Positions 49,015-59,973 of a DNA stretch of 64,000 nt are shown one piece after another (the first letter of the stretch is position 1; each line of letters opens with the position of its first letter). The translations under genes and the position numbers were made by a program. Under the pieces are notes generated by a model. The model ran no database searches, was not told where the DNA came from, and saw only the letters and a program-made list of their open reading frames with translations. Source of the stretch: Cepaea nemoralis (Eukaryota > Mollusca > Gastropoda > Stylommatophora > Helicidae); NCBI GenBank assembly GCA_014155875.1, contig JACEFZ010005601.1, positions 124,001-188,000 of the forward strand. Reading direction: 5' to 3'.

Positions 49015-50050
49015 TAAACACGCCCACATTAACATACAGACACACGGGCACAAGAACACAACAGAAATAAACACGCGCACATTAACATACAGACACACGA
49101 GCACAAAAACACAGCAGAAATAAACACGCACACATTAACATACAGACACACGGGCACAAGAACACAGCAGAAATAAACACGCGCACATTAACATACAGAC
49201 ACACGAGCACAAAAACACAGCAGAAATAAACACGCGCACATTAACATACAGACACACGAGAACAAAAACACAGCAGAAATAAACACGCACACATTAACAT
49301 ACAGACACACGAGCACAAAAACACACCTGGAATAAACACGCGCATATTAACATACAGACACACGAGCACAAAAACCCAATAGAAATAAACATGCGCACAT
49401 TAACATACAGACACACGAGCACAAAAACACAGCAGAAATAAACACGCACACATTAACATACAGACACACAAGCACAGGAACCCAGCAGAAACAAACACTC
49501 AGACATTAACATACAGACACACGAGCACAAAACACAGCAGAAATAAATACGCGCACATTAACATACAGACACACAAGCACAAGAACCCAGCAGAAATAAA
49601 CACGCGCACATTAACATACAAACACACAAGAAAAAAATCACACCTGAAATAAACACGCGCACATTAACATACAGACATACGAGCACAAAAACCCAACAGA
49701 AATAAACACGCGCACATTAACATACAGACACACGAGCACAAAAACACACCTGGAATAAACACGCGCACATTAACATACAGACACACGGCACAAAAACACA
49801 TCCGAAATAAACACACTCTCAAAAACACACCTGGAATAAACACGCACACATTAACATACAGGTACACGGCACAAAAACACAACCGAAATAAACACACTCT
49901 CAAAACCACACCTGGAATAAACACGTACACATTAACATACAGACACACGAGCACAAAAACACACCTGGAATAAACACGCACACATTAACATACAGACACA
50001 CGAGCACAAAAACATAACTGAAATAAACACGCACACAAAAAACAAAATTT
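49015..50050. repeat. 53-bp minisatellite, about 19 copies
   Basis: Unit AAACACGCGCACATTAACAT, ACAGACACACGAGCACAAAA and ACACAGCAGAAAT. It becomes shorter and more degenerate from 49790 and merges into ACAAAAACACAACAGAAATT-type repeats to about 50450. Lies downstream of the exon 4 donor. Confidence 0.92.
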
Positions 50051-50642
50051 AAATCAGCAAGAGCACAAAAATACAACGCAAAGTAACATGACCACAAAGA
50101 CACAACATAAATTAACATGTGCACAAAAACACAACAGAAATTAACATGCGCACACAACCCCCCCCCCCCCCCCCACCCCCACAACCCCCCCCCCCCCCCA
50201 AAAAAAAAAAAAAAAACAGAAATTAACATGACAACAAAAACACAACAGAAATTAACATGTCCACAAAAACACAACAGAAATTAACATGCTCACAAACACA
50301 CAACATAAATTAACGTGACCACAAAAACACAACTTAAATAAATACGCGCACAAAACCACAACTGAAATAAGCACGCAGACAAAAGCACACGGACAAACAA
50401 ACAGAAGTGAAATAAACACCCAGACAAAAACATACGAGTCACCGACACAAAAACAGAACTGAAGCAAGCAAGCAAGCAAGCAAGCACGCACGCACGCACG
50501 CAAGCACGCACGCACGCACGCACACACACACACTAACACGGAGACAAAAATAGTCATACATAAGAGTACTGTTGCAACTGATACAGGAACGCACAGGGAC
50601 ACAAAAACACATGGACACACAAAAACATGGACTCAAGAACAC
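50051..50642. repeat. Low-complexity CA-rich intron: poly-C/poly-A block and (GCAA)/(GCAC) microsatellite
   Basis: 50157-50216 is two C runs of 15-16 followed by about 18 A. 50466-50530 is GCAAGCAAGCAAGCAAGCAC-type repeats then ACAC. The flanks are decayed units of the 53-bp array that continue to the exon 4 donor. Confidence 0.88.
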
Positions 50643-50785
50643 CTTTGGATCCGATGGCTCCTGGCCATAGTATGACACTGAGAAAGACCGAAGAACTCCA
50701 TTGGTCACTTCTGGGGGCTGCCAGCTGAGAATAGCGGTATGCAAATCTGCATCTGTTGCACTCAATGACCTGACTGGTCCCGGGG
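50643..50785 (-). CDS. Receptor PTP exon 4: first half of FN3 domain 4
   Basis: 143 bases (2 + 47 codons). It reads PGPVRSLSATDADLHTAILS, then WQPPEVTNGVLRSFSVSYYG, QEPSDPK. This is the textbook FN3 start: P-x-P-V..L, conserved Trp in LSWQPP, NG turn and Y.V.Y strand. Acceptor TATATTTAG; donor AAG|GTGTTC (non-consensus after GT). Phase 1 in, 0 out. Confidence 0.92.
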
Positions 50786-50924
50786 CTAAATATAGAAACA
50801 CAAATCATATTATTAAATATTATACATCGCACAAGCTGATGCGTGGTAGCAGTATTTGGTGCCTTCCCATGTTTAGTCTATCAGTATATCATCTTTACTT
50901 TCTAGTACGTTCTAACTATATAAT

Positions 50925-51135
50925 CTATTCATTGTAAGCATATAATTTATTCATTGCCAGTATATAATCTATACTTTACCAGACTATATTATATTCATTG
51001 TCAGTATATAATCTACTCATTATCAGTATATAATATATCCATTGTCAGTATATAATCTATTCATTATTAGTATATAATATATTCATAGTCAAACCATAAT
51101 CTATTCATTCACAGTATATAGTCTATACAATACCT
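50925..51135. repeat. About 24-26 bp degenerate tandem repeat
   Basis: Eight copies of ATTCATTGTCAGTATATAAT, then CTAT. Confidence 0.85.
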
Positions 51136-51184
51136 CAAAACTCTGTGACCAGTGGTCGGTGAGAGGAGGCGAGTTATTTGGTGA

Positions 51185-51345
51185 TACTTGTATTATGAAA
51201 GCTTATACTGTCTACATTACAGCTTATATTGTCTACATTAAAGCTTATATCGTCTACATTAAAGCTTATATTGTCTACATTAAAGCTTATATTGTCTACA
51301 TTACAGTTTATTATGTACGTCTTAAAGCTTATACTGTTTGTTTGA
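51185..51345. repeat. 21-bp tandem repeat, about 7 copies
   Basis: Unit TACATTAAAGCTTATATTGT plus C. It lies about 45 bp from the exon 3 donor. The plus open frame across it is not credible. Confidence 0.93.
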
Positions 51346-51388
51346 ACGTTGCTATTACCTAAAATACGTGTTAACGTTCACAACTTAC

Positions 51389-51676
51389 GGCCTTCTTTTG
51401 TCTTTGTTTCATATTCAATGACTGCCTGCTTGCGTTCATCTCTTAAGATTTCAGTCTGTGTTGCCACTGTCATTCTGTACACGTGAAATGGCGTTAGCTG
51501 AGAAACGATGACCTGTTGTTGGCCAGCTGCTGCCGTCTGCTGTCCACACGACCCGGTCACATTTCCCGCCAATGTGCATGTCACTATGTATTGGGCAGCC
51601 TGTCCGTGTTGAGGTCCCAGGTCTAATGTCACAGACGTGGCACTTGTTGACAATGTCACTGCTACAGGGTTCGGAT
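51389..51676 (-). CDS. Receptor PTP exon 3: FN3 domain 3
   Basis: 288 bases (2 + 95 codons + 1), a whole FN3 domain on one phase 1-1 exon. It reads DPNPVAVTLSTSATSVTLDL, GPQHGQAAQYIVTCTLAG, then VSQLTPFHVYRMTVATQT. The usual core Trp is replaced (VTLDLGPQ), but YIV.C, the L.P...Y.M.V strand and domain length fit FN3. Two Cys (CTLAGNVTGSC) could form an extra disulphide. Acceptor CTCTCTTAG; donor GGCC|GTAAGT. Confidence 0.9.
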
Positions 51677-51784
51677 CTAAGAGAGACATAGTCAGGGAGA
51701 TATCACTGGATGATCAATGTGCAAGTTCTAGCGCACGATAAACTACAACATACAAGGCATCAATTTTAGTGTAGTAAATAGACA

Positions 51785-52025
51785 TTGGCTTCCTGGCCTA
51801 TAGGTTAGCGACTTTTCTCCGTAATCACGTATACTCTCGTAAGTAACGTGACGACGGTGAGAATCAGCAGTGGTTCGAATCGCGTCGCTAACTTACGGGG
51901 TATGTGAGCCGACCGCTCAGGAAGCAATGGCAAACTACTGACCGTAATCTTGCCAAGAAATCAACAATCAGCTGAAAGATGCTGATGTTGACAGCCATGT
52001 CGAGTATAGGATATGCAAACACTTT
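51785..52025 (+). mobile_element. tRNA-derived SINE, copy 2
   Basis: TGGCCTATAGGTTAGCGAC (A-box-like) and GTGGTTCGAATCGC (B box GGTTCGAATC) are followed by GGAAGCAATGGCAAACTACT, then GATGTTGACAGCCATGTCGA and GGATATGCAA plus a T run at 52023. The 3' body matches copy 1 at 16605-16850. The tRNA-like head is too diverged to be a working tRNA gene. Confidence 0.8.
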
Positions 52026-52139
52026 TTTTTTAGATAGAAATTGGCATTACTGGGGCACTCATGGTTTTGCGATTAGCAGCCGCCAAGAAGCACTAGGTGT
52101 TGCAGTTACTTTGTAACGAAGTTGCGATCAGGTTGCAAG

Positions 52140-54277
52140 CCACTCGGCCAACCGCTCCCTTGATCTGTAATATAAGTAATACTTGACCCGTGATATACGT
52201 AGTACTTGTGATACCCGATCTGTGAAATACGTAATAAATGTGAAACTTCTTTTATGAACAACGTAACATCTGTCATACCTGAGATGTGATAAACGAAAAA
52301 TTGGTGATACCTGAACTGTGATAAACGTAAATTATATGGCACTTGAACTCTGATAAACGTAAAATATGTGGTACTTGAACTGTGATAAACGTAAAATCTC
52401 TGATACTTGAATTGAGTTAAACGTAAAATATGTGATACTTGAACTGTGATAAACGTAAAATCTCTGATACTTGAACTGTGATAAACGTAACATCTCTACT
52501 ACTCGAACTGTGATAAACGTAAAATATGTATTACTTGAACTGTGATAAACGTAAAATATGTGATACTTGAACTGTGATAAACGTAAAATATGTGATACTT
52601 GAACTGTGATAAACGTAAAATATGTGGTACTTGAATTGTGATAAACGTAAAATCTCTACTACTCGAACTGTGAATAAACGTAAAATATGTGGTACTTGAA
52701 CTGTGATAAACGTAAAATCTCTGATACTTGAACTGTGATAAACGTAAAATCTCTGATACTTGAATTGAGTTAAACGTAAAATATGTGATACTTGAACTGT
52801 GATAAACGTAAAATATGTGATACTTGAACTGTGATAAACGTAAAATATGTGATACTTGAACTGTGATAAACGTAAAATATGTGGTACTTTAACTGTGATA
52901 AACGTAAAATCTCTACTACTCGAACTGTGATAAACGTAAAATATGTGGTACTTGAACTGTGATAAACGTAAAATCTCTGGTATTTGAATTGAGTTAAACG
53001 TAAAATATGTGATACTTGAACTGTGATAAACGTAAAATATGTGATACTTGAACTGTGATAAACGTAAAATCTCTACTACTCGAACTGTGATAAACGTAAA
53101 ATATGTGGTACCTGAACTGTGATAAACGTAAAATCTCTGATACTTGAACTGTGATAAACGTAAAATCTCTACTACTCGAACTGTGATAAACGTAAAATAT
53201 GTGGTACTTGAACTGTGATAAACGTAAAATCTCTGATACTTGAACTGTGATAAACGTAAAATCTCTACTACTCGAACTGTGATAAACGTAAAATATGTGG
53301 TACTTGAACTGTGATAAAAGTAAAATCTCTACTACTCGAACTGTGATAAACGTAAAATATGAGGTACTTGAACTGTGATAAACGTAAAATCTCTGATACT
53401 TGAACTGTGATAAACGTAAAATCTCTGATACTTGAAATGAGTTAAACGTAAAATATGTGATACTTGAACTGTGATAAACGTAAAATCTCTGATACTTGAA
53501 TTGAGTTAAACGTAAAATATGTGATACTTGAACTGTGATAAACGTAAAATCTCTACTACTCGAACTGTGATAAACGTAAAATATGTGGTACTTGAACTGT
53601 GATAAACGTAAAATCTCTGATACTTGAACTGTGATAAACGTAAAATATGTGATACTTGAACTGTGATAAACGTAAAATCTCTGATACTTTAACTGTGATA
53701 AACGTAAAATCTCTGATACTTGGATTTAGTTAAACGTAAAATATGTGGTACTTGAACTGTGATAAACGTAAAATATGTGATACTTGAACTGTGATAAACG
53801 TAAAATCTCTGATACTTAAACTGTGATAAACGTAAAATCTCTGATACTTGAATTGAGTTAAACGTAAAATATGTGGTACTTGAACTGTGATAAACGTAAA
53901 ATCTGTGATACTTGAACTGCGATTAACGTAAAATATGTGAAACTTGAACTGTGATAAACGTAATACCCGCGATATCCGATTGGTGATAAACGTAATAATA
54001 CTGGCAATACCTGATCTGGTATACATTATTGATATATTATTAGTGATATCTGACTTGTGATACACAAATGGTAATATCTACTCTATGATATATTATTAGT
54101 GATATCTGACATGTGATACATAAATGGTGATATCGACCGGAGATATACAAATGGTGATATCTGCTCTGTGATATATAATTAGTGATATCTGACCTGTAAT
54201 ACGTAAATGGTGATATCTGAACTGTGATATATTATTAGTGATATCTGACATGTGATACATAAATGGTGATATCTGAC
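52140..54277. repeat. 32-bp minisatellite, about 60 copies, grading into the exon 2 donor
   Basis: The main unit (52300-53980) is GTGATACTTGAACTGTGATA plus AACGTAAAATAT, with CTCTGATAC/CTCTACTAC/ATGTGGTAC variants. From 53980 to 54277 the units become GATATCTGACCTGTGATACA-type. On the minus strand these read ATCACAGGTCAGATATCAC, the same sequence as the exon 2 end and donor (ATCACAG|GTCAGATATCAC). So the array is continuous with, and derived from, the 5' splice junction. Confidence 0.94.
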
Positions 54278-54547
54278 CTGTGATCACGTCCAGGAAGACA
54301 GGGTCGCTGACCTCGCCATTGCTGACTGCCACCGCCTGGACTGTGTACTTGGTTCCTGCCTCCAGGTTGGAGAAATTCACCGTGTGCGAGTGCTCGGAGT
54401 TGGTTCGATTGGCTGGTTCACGCCCAGGCAACCCCAGCAAGGTAAATGACAGGTAATCATAGATACTGGTCACAGTGTTGGAGAAACTGATTGTGAAGGA
54501 AGTGTTGGTGGAGGACATGGGCTCCATCTTGGAGTTAATCACTGGCT
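54278..54547 (-). CDS. Receptor PTP exon 2: FN3 domain 2
   Basis: 270 bases (2 + 89 codons + 1), phase 1-1. It reads PVINSKMEPMSSTNTSFTIS, FSNTVTSIYDYLSFTLLG, then FSNLEAGTKYTVQAVAVSNG and EVSDPVFLDVIT. The L.AGT.Y.V...AVSNG..S motif is diagnostic of FN3 strands E-G. Acceptor CTCTTCTAG; donor ATCACAG|GTCAGA. Possible N-glycosylation sites at NTS and NRT. The reading frame stays open about 60 codons past the donor into the array. Confidence 0.92.
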
Positions 54548-54687
54548 CTAGAAGAGAGGCACAACGGGAGGAGAGTCAACTATACGGCATGGGACAGAGG
54601 TGATGGCATGAAATCATTGCTTCCTCCTAATGCACAGAGAGTGTTTGAGGAGGCAGACACTTGACTTGTCTGTGCTTTGTTTTTCAT
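54548..54687. other. Short intron stretch, nothing recognised
   Basis: Unique intron between the exon 2 acceptor and a LINE tail. Confidence 0.4.
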
Positions 54688-54800
54688 GTATTGATTGATT
54701 GATTGATTTAGGAATCGACATCACAGCATTCGGGGCATTCCCATAAGCGCTCCGTCCCCATCCTCAGCAGCCAGCGAAGAGTTCCAACACTAATAGTACC
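54688..54800 (-). mobile_element. LINE 3' end with (ATCA)n tail, extreme truncation
   Basis: On the minus strand TLRWLL...GTERLWECPEC-like coding, then a stop and AATCAATCAATCAATCAAT. It resembles the TLRDLL..GSEHLW ending of the RNase H LINE family at 3833 and 20880 but carries a different tail tetramer. Confidence 0.6.
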
Positions 54801-54884
54801 AGTAGCACTATCTATGTCAAACATTTACACTGGTATGGTATTATGTTTAGATCATACATGCCTTGTTGGTTTTAATCAGCTATA

Positions 54885-55375
54885 GAGCATCTGTACATTG
54901 TTACTAGTCACTGTGTGATCTGTAGAACATTTGAACATTGTGTATAGCCGTGGTAATCTCTATAGAACATTTGTACATTGTATGTAGTCGTGGCAATCTC
55001 TAAAGAACATCTGTACATTCTGCGCAGCCGTGACAATCTATATAGAACATTTCTAACCAGTGTATAGTCGTGACAATCTATATAGAACATTTCTAACCAG
55101 TGTATAGTCGTGACAATCTCTATGGAAAAACTATACATTGTGTGTGGTCGTTATCTCTAAGGAACATCTGTACATTGTATCTAGTCATGGTAATCACTAA
55201 AGAACATTTGTACATTGTTTGTAGCCGTGGTAATCTCTATAGAACATCTGTGCATTGTGTGTAGTCGTGGTAATCTCAATGGAACACCCGTACGTTGTGT
55301 GTAGTCGTGGTAATCTCTATGGAACATCTGTACAATGTGTGTAGTCGTTGTAATCTCTATAGAACATCTTTATAT
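54885..55375. repeat. 42-bp minisatellite, about 11 copies
   Basis: Unit GTGTGTAGTCGTGGTAATCT, then CTATAGAACATCTGTACATT. Moderately diverged. Confidence 0.9.
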
Positions 55376-55394
55376 TGAAGCACCGGTGACCTCG

Positions 55395-55790
55395 TATTCA
55401 AACAAAACTAAAATGACAAACGACACATTAAAGTGACCAATTCAGGCTAACTTACAATGTCAAACAATACAAAAAAGTGACCAATTTAAGCAAACCTAAA
55501 GTGACAATAAATACAAAAAGTGACCAATTCAAGCAAACCTAAAGTGACAATCAACACAAAAAGTGACCAATTCAAGCAAACCTAAAGTGACATTCAACAC
55601 AAAAAGTGACCAATTCAAGCAAACCTAAAGTGACAATCAACACAAAAAGAGACCAATTCAAGCAAACCTAAAGTGACATACAACACAATAAAGTGATAAA
55701 TTCAAGTAAATTTGAAATAGCAAACAACACAACCATGACAAATTGAAGCAATCCTAAAATGACAAATACGATATAATTCAATACTTTAAA
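55395..55790. repeat. 42-bp minisatellite, about 9 copies
   Basis: Unit AAGTGACCAATTCAAGCAAA, then CCTAAAGTGACAATCAACAC. It lies about 80 bp downstream (minus) of the exon 1 donor. Confidence 0.92.
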
Positions 55791-55867
55791 TCATGCAAAT
55801 GGCAATGCATATTTGTGAACATGATCAATCAGAACATGGAGGCGGACAGCACAAGTGGTCGACTTAC

Positions 55868-56143
55868 TTGTTGTGACAGACAGGTGTTGTTGCTGGGACG
55901 TGCTGTTATCAACCACACTGCTGACCGCAACATTGTAAGTCTGGCCAGAGACAAGATTGTCCAGCTGCAGCGAATAGTCGGCCATGTCTGTGGCTAGAAC
56001 CTCTCTGTCCGTGCCAGCAGCCTGAATGTGAAATCTCCATTTGCTGGTGTGGGTCACCGACTGATCGTAGACCCAGCTAATGGTAGCACTAGTGCTTGTG
56101 GTTTTATTCTTGACAACATGTAGATCTTTTGGCGGTAACGGTT
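55868..56143 (-). CDS. Receptor PTP exon 1 of window: FN3 domain 1
   Basis: 276 bases (2 + 91 codons + 1), phase 1-1. It reads PLPPKDLHVVKNKTTSTSAT, then ISWVYDQSVTHTSKWRFHIQ and LDNLVSGQTYNVAVSSVVDN. P..L.V, ISW, and L.SG..Y.V.V are FN3 hallmarks. Acceptor AAATTCAAAG is a poor match except for AG; donor ACAA|GTAAGT. Numbering is within this window; the phase 1 entry requires further exons to the right of 64000 or beyond the LTR element. Confidence 0.9.
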
Positions 56144-56174
56144 CTTTGAATTTAGAAAACAAAATAACTGTTAG

Positions 56175-58804
56175 TGTAGAGGCAAGGATTCTTTACAACA
56201 TATCACACTAGTTAAACACATATACTCTACCTGACAACATATCACACTAGTTAGACACATATACTCTACCTGACAACATATCACACTAGTTAAACACGTG
56301 TAACCTACCTGACAACATATTACACTAATTAAACACGTATACCCTACCTGAAAACATATCACACTAGTTAAACACGTGTAACCTACCTGACAACATATCA
56401 CACTAGTTAGACACATATACTCTACCTGACAACATATCACACTAGTTAAACACGTGTAACCTACCTGACAACATATTACACTAATTAAACACGTATACCC
56501 TACCTGACAACATATCACACTAGTTAAACACGTGTAACCTACCTGACAACATATCACACTAGTTAGACACATATACCCTACCTGACAACATATCACACTA
56601 GTTAAACACATATACTCTACCTGACAACATATCACACTAGTTAAACACGTGTAACCTACCTGACAACATATCACACTAGTTAAACACATATACTCTACCT
56701 GACAACATATTACACTAATTAAACACGTATACTCTACCTGACAACATATCACACTAGTTAAACACATATACTCTACCTGATAACATATCACACTAGTTAA
56801 ACACGTGTAACCTACCTGACAACATATCACACTAGTTAAACACATATACTCTATCTGACAACATATCACACTAGTTAAACACGTGTAACCTACCTGACAA
56901 CATATCACACTAGTTAAACACATATACTCTACCTGACAACATATTACACTAATTAAACACGTATACTCTACCTGACAACATATCACACTAGTTAAACACA
57001 TATACTCTACCTGACAACATATCACACTAGTTAAACACGTGTAACCTACCTGACAACATATCACACTAGTTAAACACATATACTCTACCTGACAACATAT
57101 TACACTAATTAAACACGTATACTCTACCTGACAACATATCACACTAGTTAGACACATATACTCTACCTGATAACATATCACACTAGTTAAACACGTGTAA
57201 CCTACCTGACAACATATCACACTAGTTAAACACGTGTAACCTACCTGACAACATATCACACTAGTTAGACACATATACTCTACCTGACAACATATCACAC
57301 TAGTTAAACACGTGTAACCTACCTGACAACATATCACACTAGTTAAACACGTGTAACCTACCTGACAACATATCACACTAGTTAGACACATATACTCTAC
57401 CTGACAACATATCACACTAGTTAAACACATATACTCTACCTGACAACATATCACACTAGTTAAACACGTGTAACCTACCTGACAACATATCACACTAGTT
57501 AAACACGTGTAACCTACCTGACAACATATTATACTAGTTAAACACGTGTAACCTACCTGACAACATATCACACTAGTTAAACACATATACTCTACCTGAC
57601 AACATATTACACTAATTAAACACGTATACTCTACCTGACAACATATCACACTAGTTAGACACATATACTCTACCTGATAACATATCACACTAGTTAAACA
57701 CGTGTAACCTACCTGACAACATATCACACTAGTTAAACACGTGTACCCTACCTGACAACATATCACACTAATTAAACACGTACACTCTACCTGACAACAT
57801 ATCACACTAGTTAGACACATATACTCTACCTGATAACATATCACACTAGTTAAACACGTATACTCTACCTGACAACATATCACACTAGTTAGACACATAT
57901 ACTCTACCTGATAACATATCACACTAGTTAAACACGTATACTCTACCTGACAACATATCACACTAGTTAGACACATATACTCTACCTGATAACATATCAC
58001 ACTAATTAAACACGTACACTCTACCTGACAACATATCACACTAGTTAGACACATATACTCTACCTGACAACATATCACACTAATTAAACACGTATACTCT
58101 ACCTGACAACATATCACACTAGTTAGACACATATACTCTACCTGATAACATATCACACTAGTTAAACACGTGTAACCTACCTGACAACATATCACACTAG
58201 TTAAACACGTGTACCCTACCTGACAACATATCACACTAATTAAACACGTATACTCTACCTGACAACATATCACACTAGTTAGACACATATACTCTACCTG
58301 ATAACATATCACACTAGTTAAACACGTGTAACCTACCTGACAACATATCACACTAGTTAAACACGTGTACCCTACCTGACAACATATCACACTAATTAAA
58401 CACGTACACTCTACCTGACAACATATCACACTAGTTAAACACGTGTAACCTACCTGACAACATATCACACTAGTTAAACACATATACTCTACCTGACAAC
58501 ATATTACACTAATTAAACACGTTTACTCTACCTGACAACATATAACATTAGTTAGACACATATACTCTACCTGATAACATATCACACTAGTTAAACACGT
58601 GTAACCTACCTGACAACATATCACACTAGTTAAACACGTGTAACCTACCTGACAACATATCACACTAGTTAGACACATATACTCTACCTGACAACATATC
58701 ACACTAGTTAACCACGTGTAACCTACCTGACAACATATCAAACTAGTTAAACACGTGTAACCTACCTGACAACATATCACACTAGTTAAACACGTGTAAC
58801 CTAC
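56175..58804. repeat. 39-bp minisatellite, about 67 copies
   Basis: Unit CACGTGTAACCTACCTGACA plus ACATATCACACTAGTTAAA, with CATATACTC and CGTATACTC variants in mixed order. On the minus strand every unit reads TTGTCAGGTAGGTTACACG or GTCAGGTAGAG, a strong 5' splice-site-like motif (CAG|GTAGGT). The 770-codon minus frame is a product of the 39-bp period. The array is cut at 58804 by the LTR retrotransposon and starts about 30 bases upstream of exon 1. Confidence 0.96.
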
Positions 58805-59348
58805 TGTCACAGTCTCACATAAGGGCGGTACCAACATAGAATTAAGAGAGAATGGAGAAGGGATAGAACTCCAGCTAAAGGGAAAGAACCGAGTCACTCA
58901 AAGGCTCGAATAATCCAGAGCCTTCTCGAAGGACCGGTCAGTGTGTCCACAGCCCCCGTGGACACCGATGGGGCCCGCCGATTGCGGGGTCCACGAGAAA
59001 CTCAGAGAGAGTTACCACCCGTATCGGATTGCGACACGTGTGGAAAGGCAGACACGGACTGGACATCGAGGAAGCAACAGGGCTTACCTTAAGGGGGACT
59101 TGATAGCTTAAACCCAAGTGTATTTAGGGGTCTTATGCATATGTTAGATAGCTGATAGAGTTGTTGTAATAATCATGTTTATTGTAAACTCCTGTGATAC
59201 GCAACTTGCAGATTGCTGGCTTGCGAAAACTCTCTTCGCCAGCTTACTGTAACATAATAATAATAAATGATGTTAGATTGCATATGAACGGAGTTTGTTG
59301 CCTGTATGAGCCCGAGTTTCATTCCCCTAGATATCTAGGACGGTGACA
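58805..59348 (+). repeat. 5' long terminal repeat, 544 bp
   Basis: Starts TGTCAC and ends GTGACA, a 6-bp perfect inverted terminus with the canonical TG...CA. An AATAATAATAAATG stretch at 59262-59276 can serve as polyadenylation signal. It sits directly on the 39-bp array (target side ends CCTAC). Confidence 0.8.
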
Positions 59349-59355
59349 GGCTATT

Positions 59356-59370
59356 TGGGGGCTAGCCGGT
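59356..59370 (+). other. Primer-binding site, tRNA-Pro-like
   Basis: TGGGGGCTAGCCGG, seven bases after the LTR end, resembles the complement of a tRNA-Pro 3' end (TGGGGGCTCGTCCGG type). Confidence 0.6.
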
Positions 59371-59973
59371 TTTGGCAATCACAAGCTTTACTTTCCAGAC
59401 AGCTCTTGGTTTTGCCAAGTAAAAAAAAAAAATATCAACTTTCATACATGACAAAGTCAAAAACTTTGCAGCTATCATCATATTATCTGTGAATGAGCTA
59501 TTGTAGTCCCTCTACAAAAATATTTGAATATTTGAAATTATGATGATGTTCATAAAATTTGACATTGACATGACTGTGACAATTACATTGACAGTTACTA
59601 ATTTTTTTTTATTCCAACATCAGATTGTTCCGCGAAATATTGTGTGTATGTAACCTGTCCTCCAGCAGTGGCGAGAAAACAGGAAAACAAAACAAGACTA
59701 CAGTCGAGAAACCAGGAAAAATAAGATGAGTGTCATTTCATGCTCATTATATCCCTAAGCGATACTCATCCATATTTTTATTTATTTTTATGATTCATTG
59801 ATGTAACATTTTTCTTTGTATTGATTTTTATATATATGCTTATCTCATAACCAAGTAAAACTGCTCGTGTAAATTTGAATGTAAACATTAAGGGGGATAA
59901 CCAACGTTTGTACACCCAAACTAATTTCAAAGGGATTTAATTTCAATAAAGTGAACAATAACTAAAATAGAAT

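Noticed and set aside
51785..52025. Functional tRNA gene
   Set aside because: A and B boxes are present but no full cloverleaf with matched acceptor stem could be traced; the 3' body matches another SINE copy.
56171..58483. 770-codon Cys-rich minus frame that looks like a secreted repeat protein
   Set aside because: It is the 39-bp array read in frame; unit variants do not show codon-level constraint and it overlaps an intron of the PTP gene.
58805..58900. A further PTP exon (minus strand VPPLCETVTV next to a TAGGTT border)
   Set aside because: The sequence is the start of the LTR with its TGTCAC terminus; there is no FN3 motif and no GT directly at the border.
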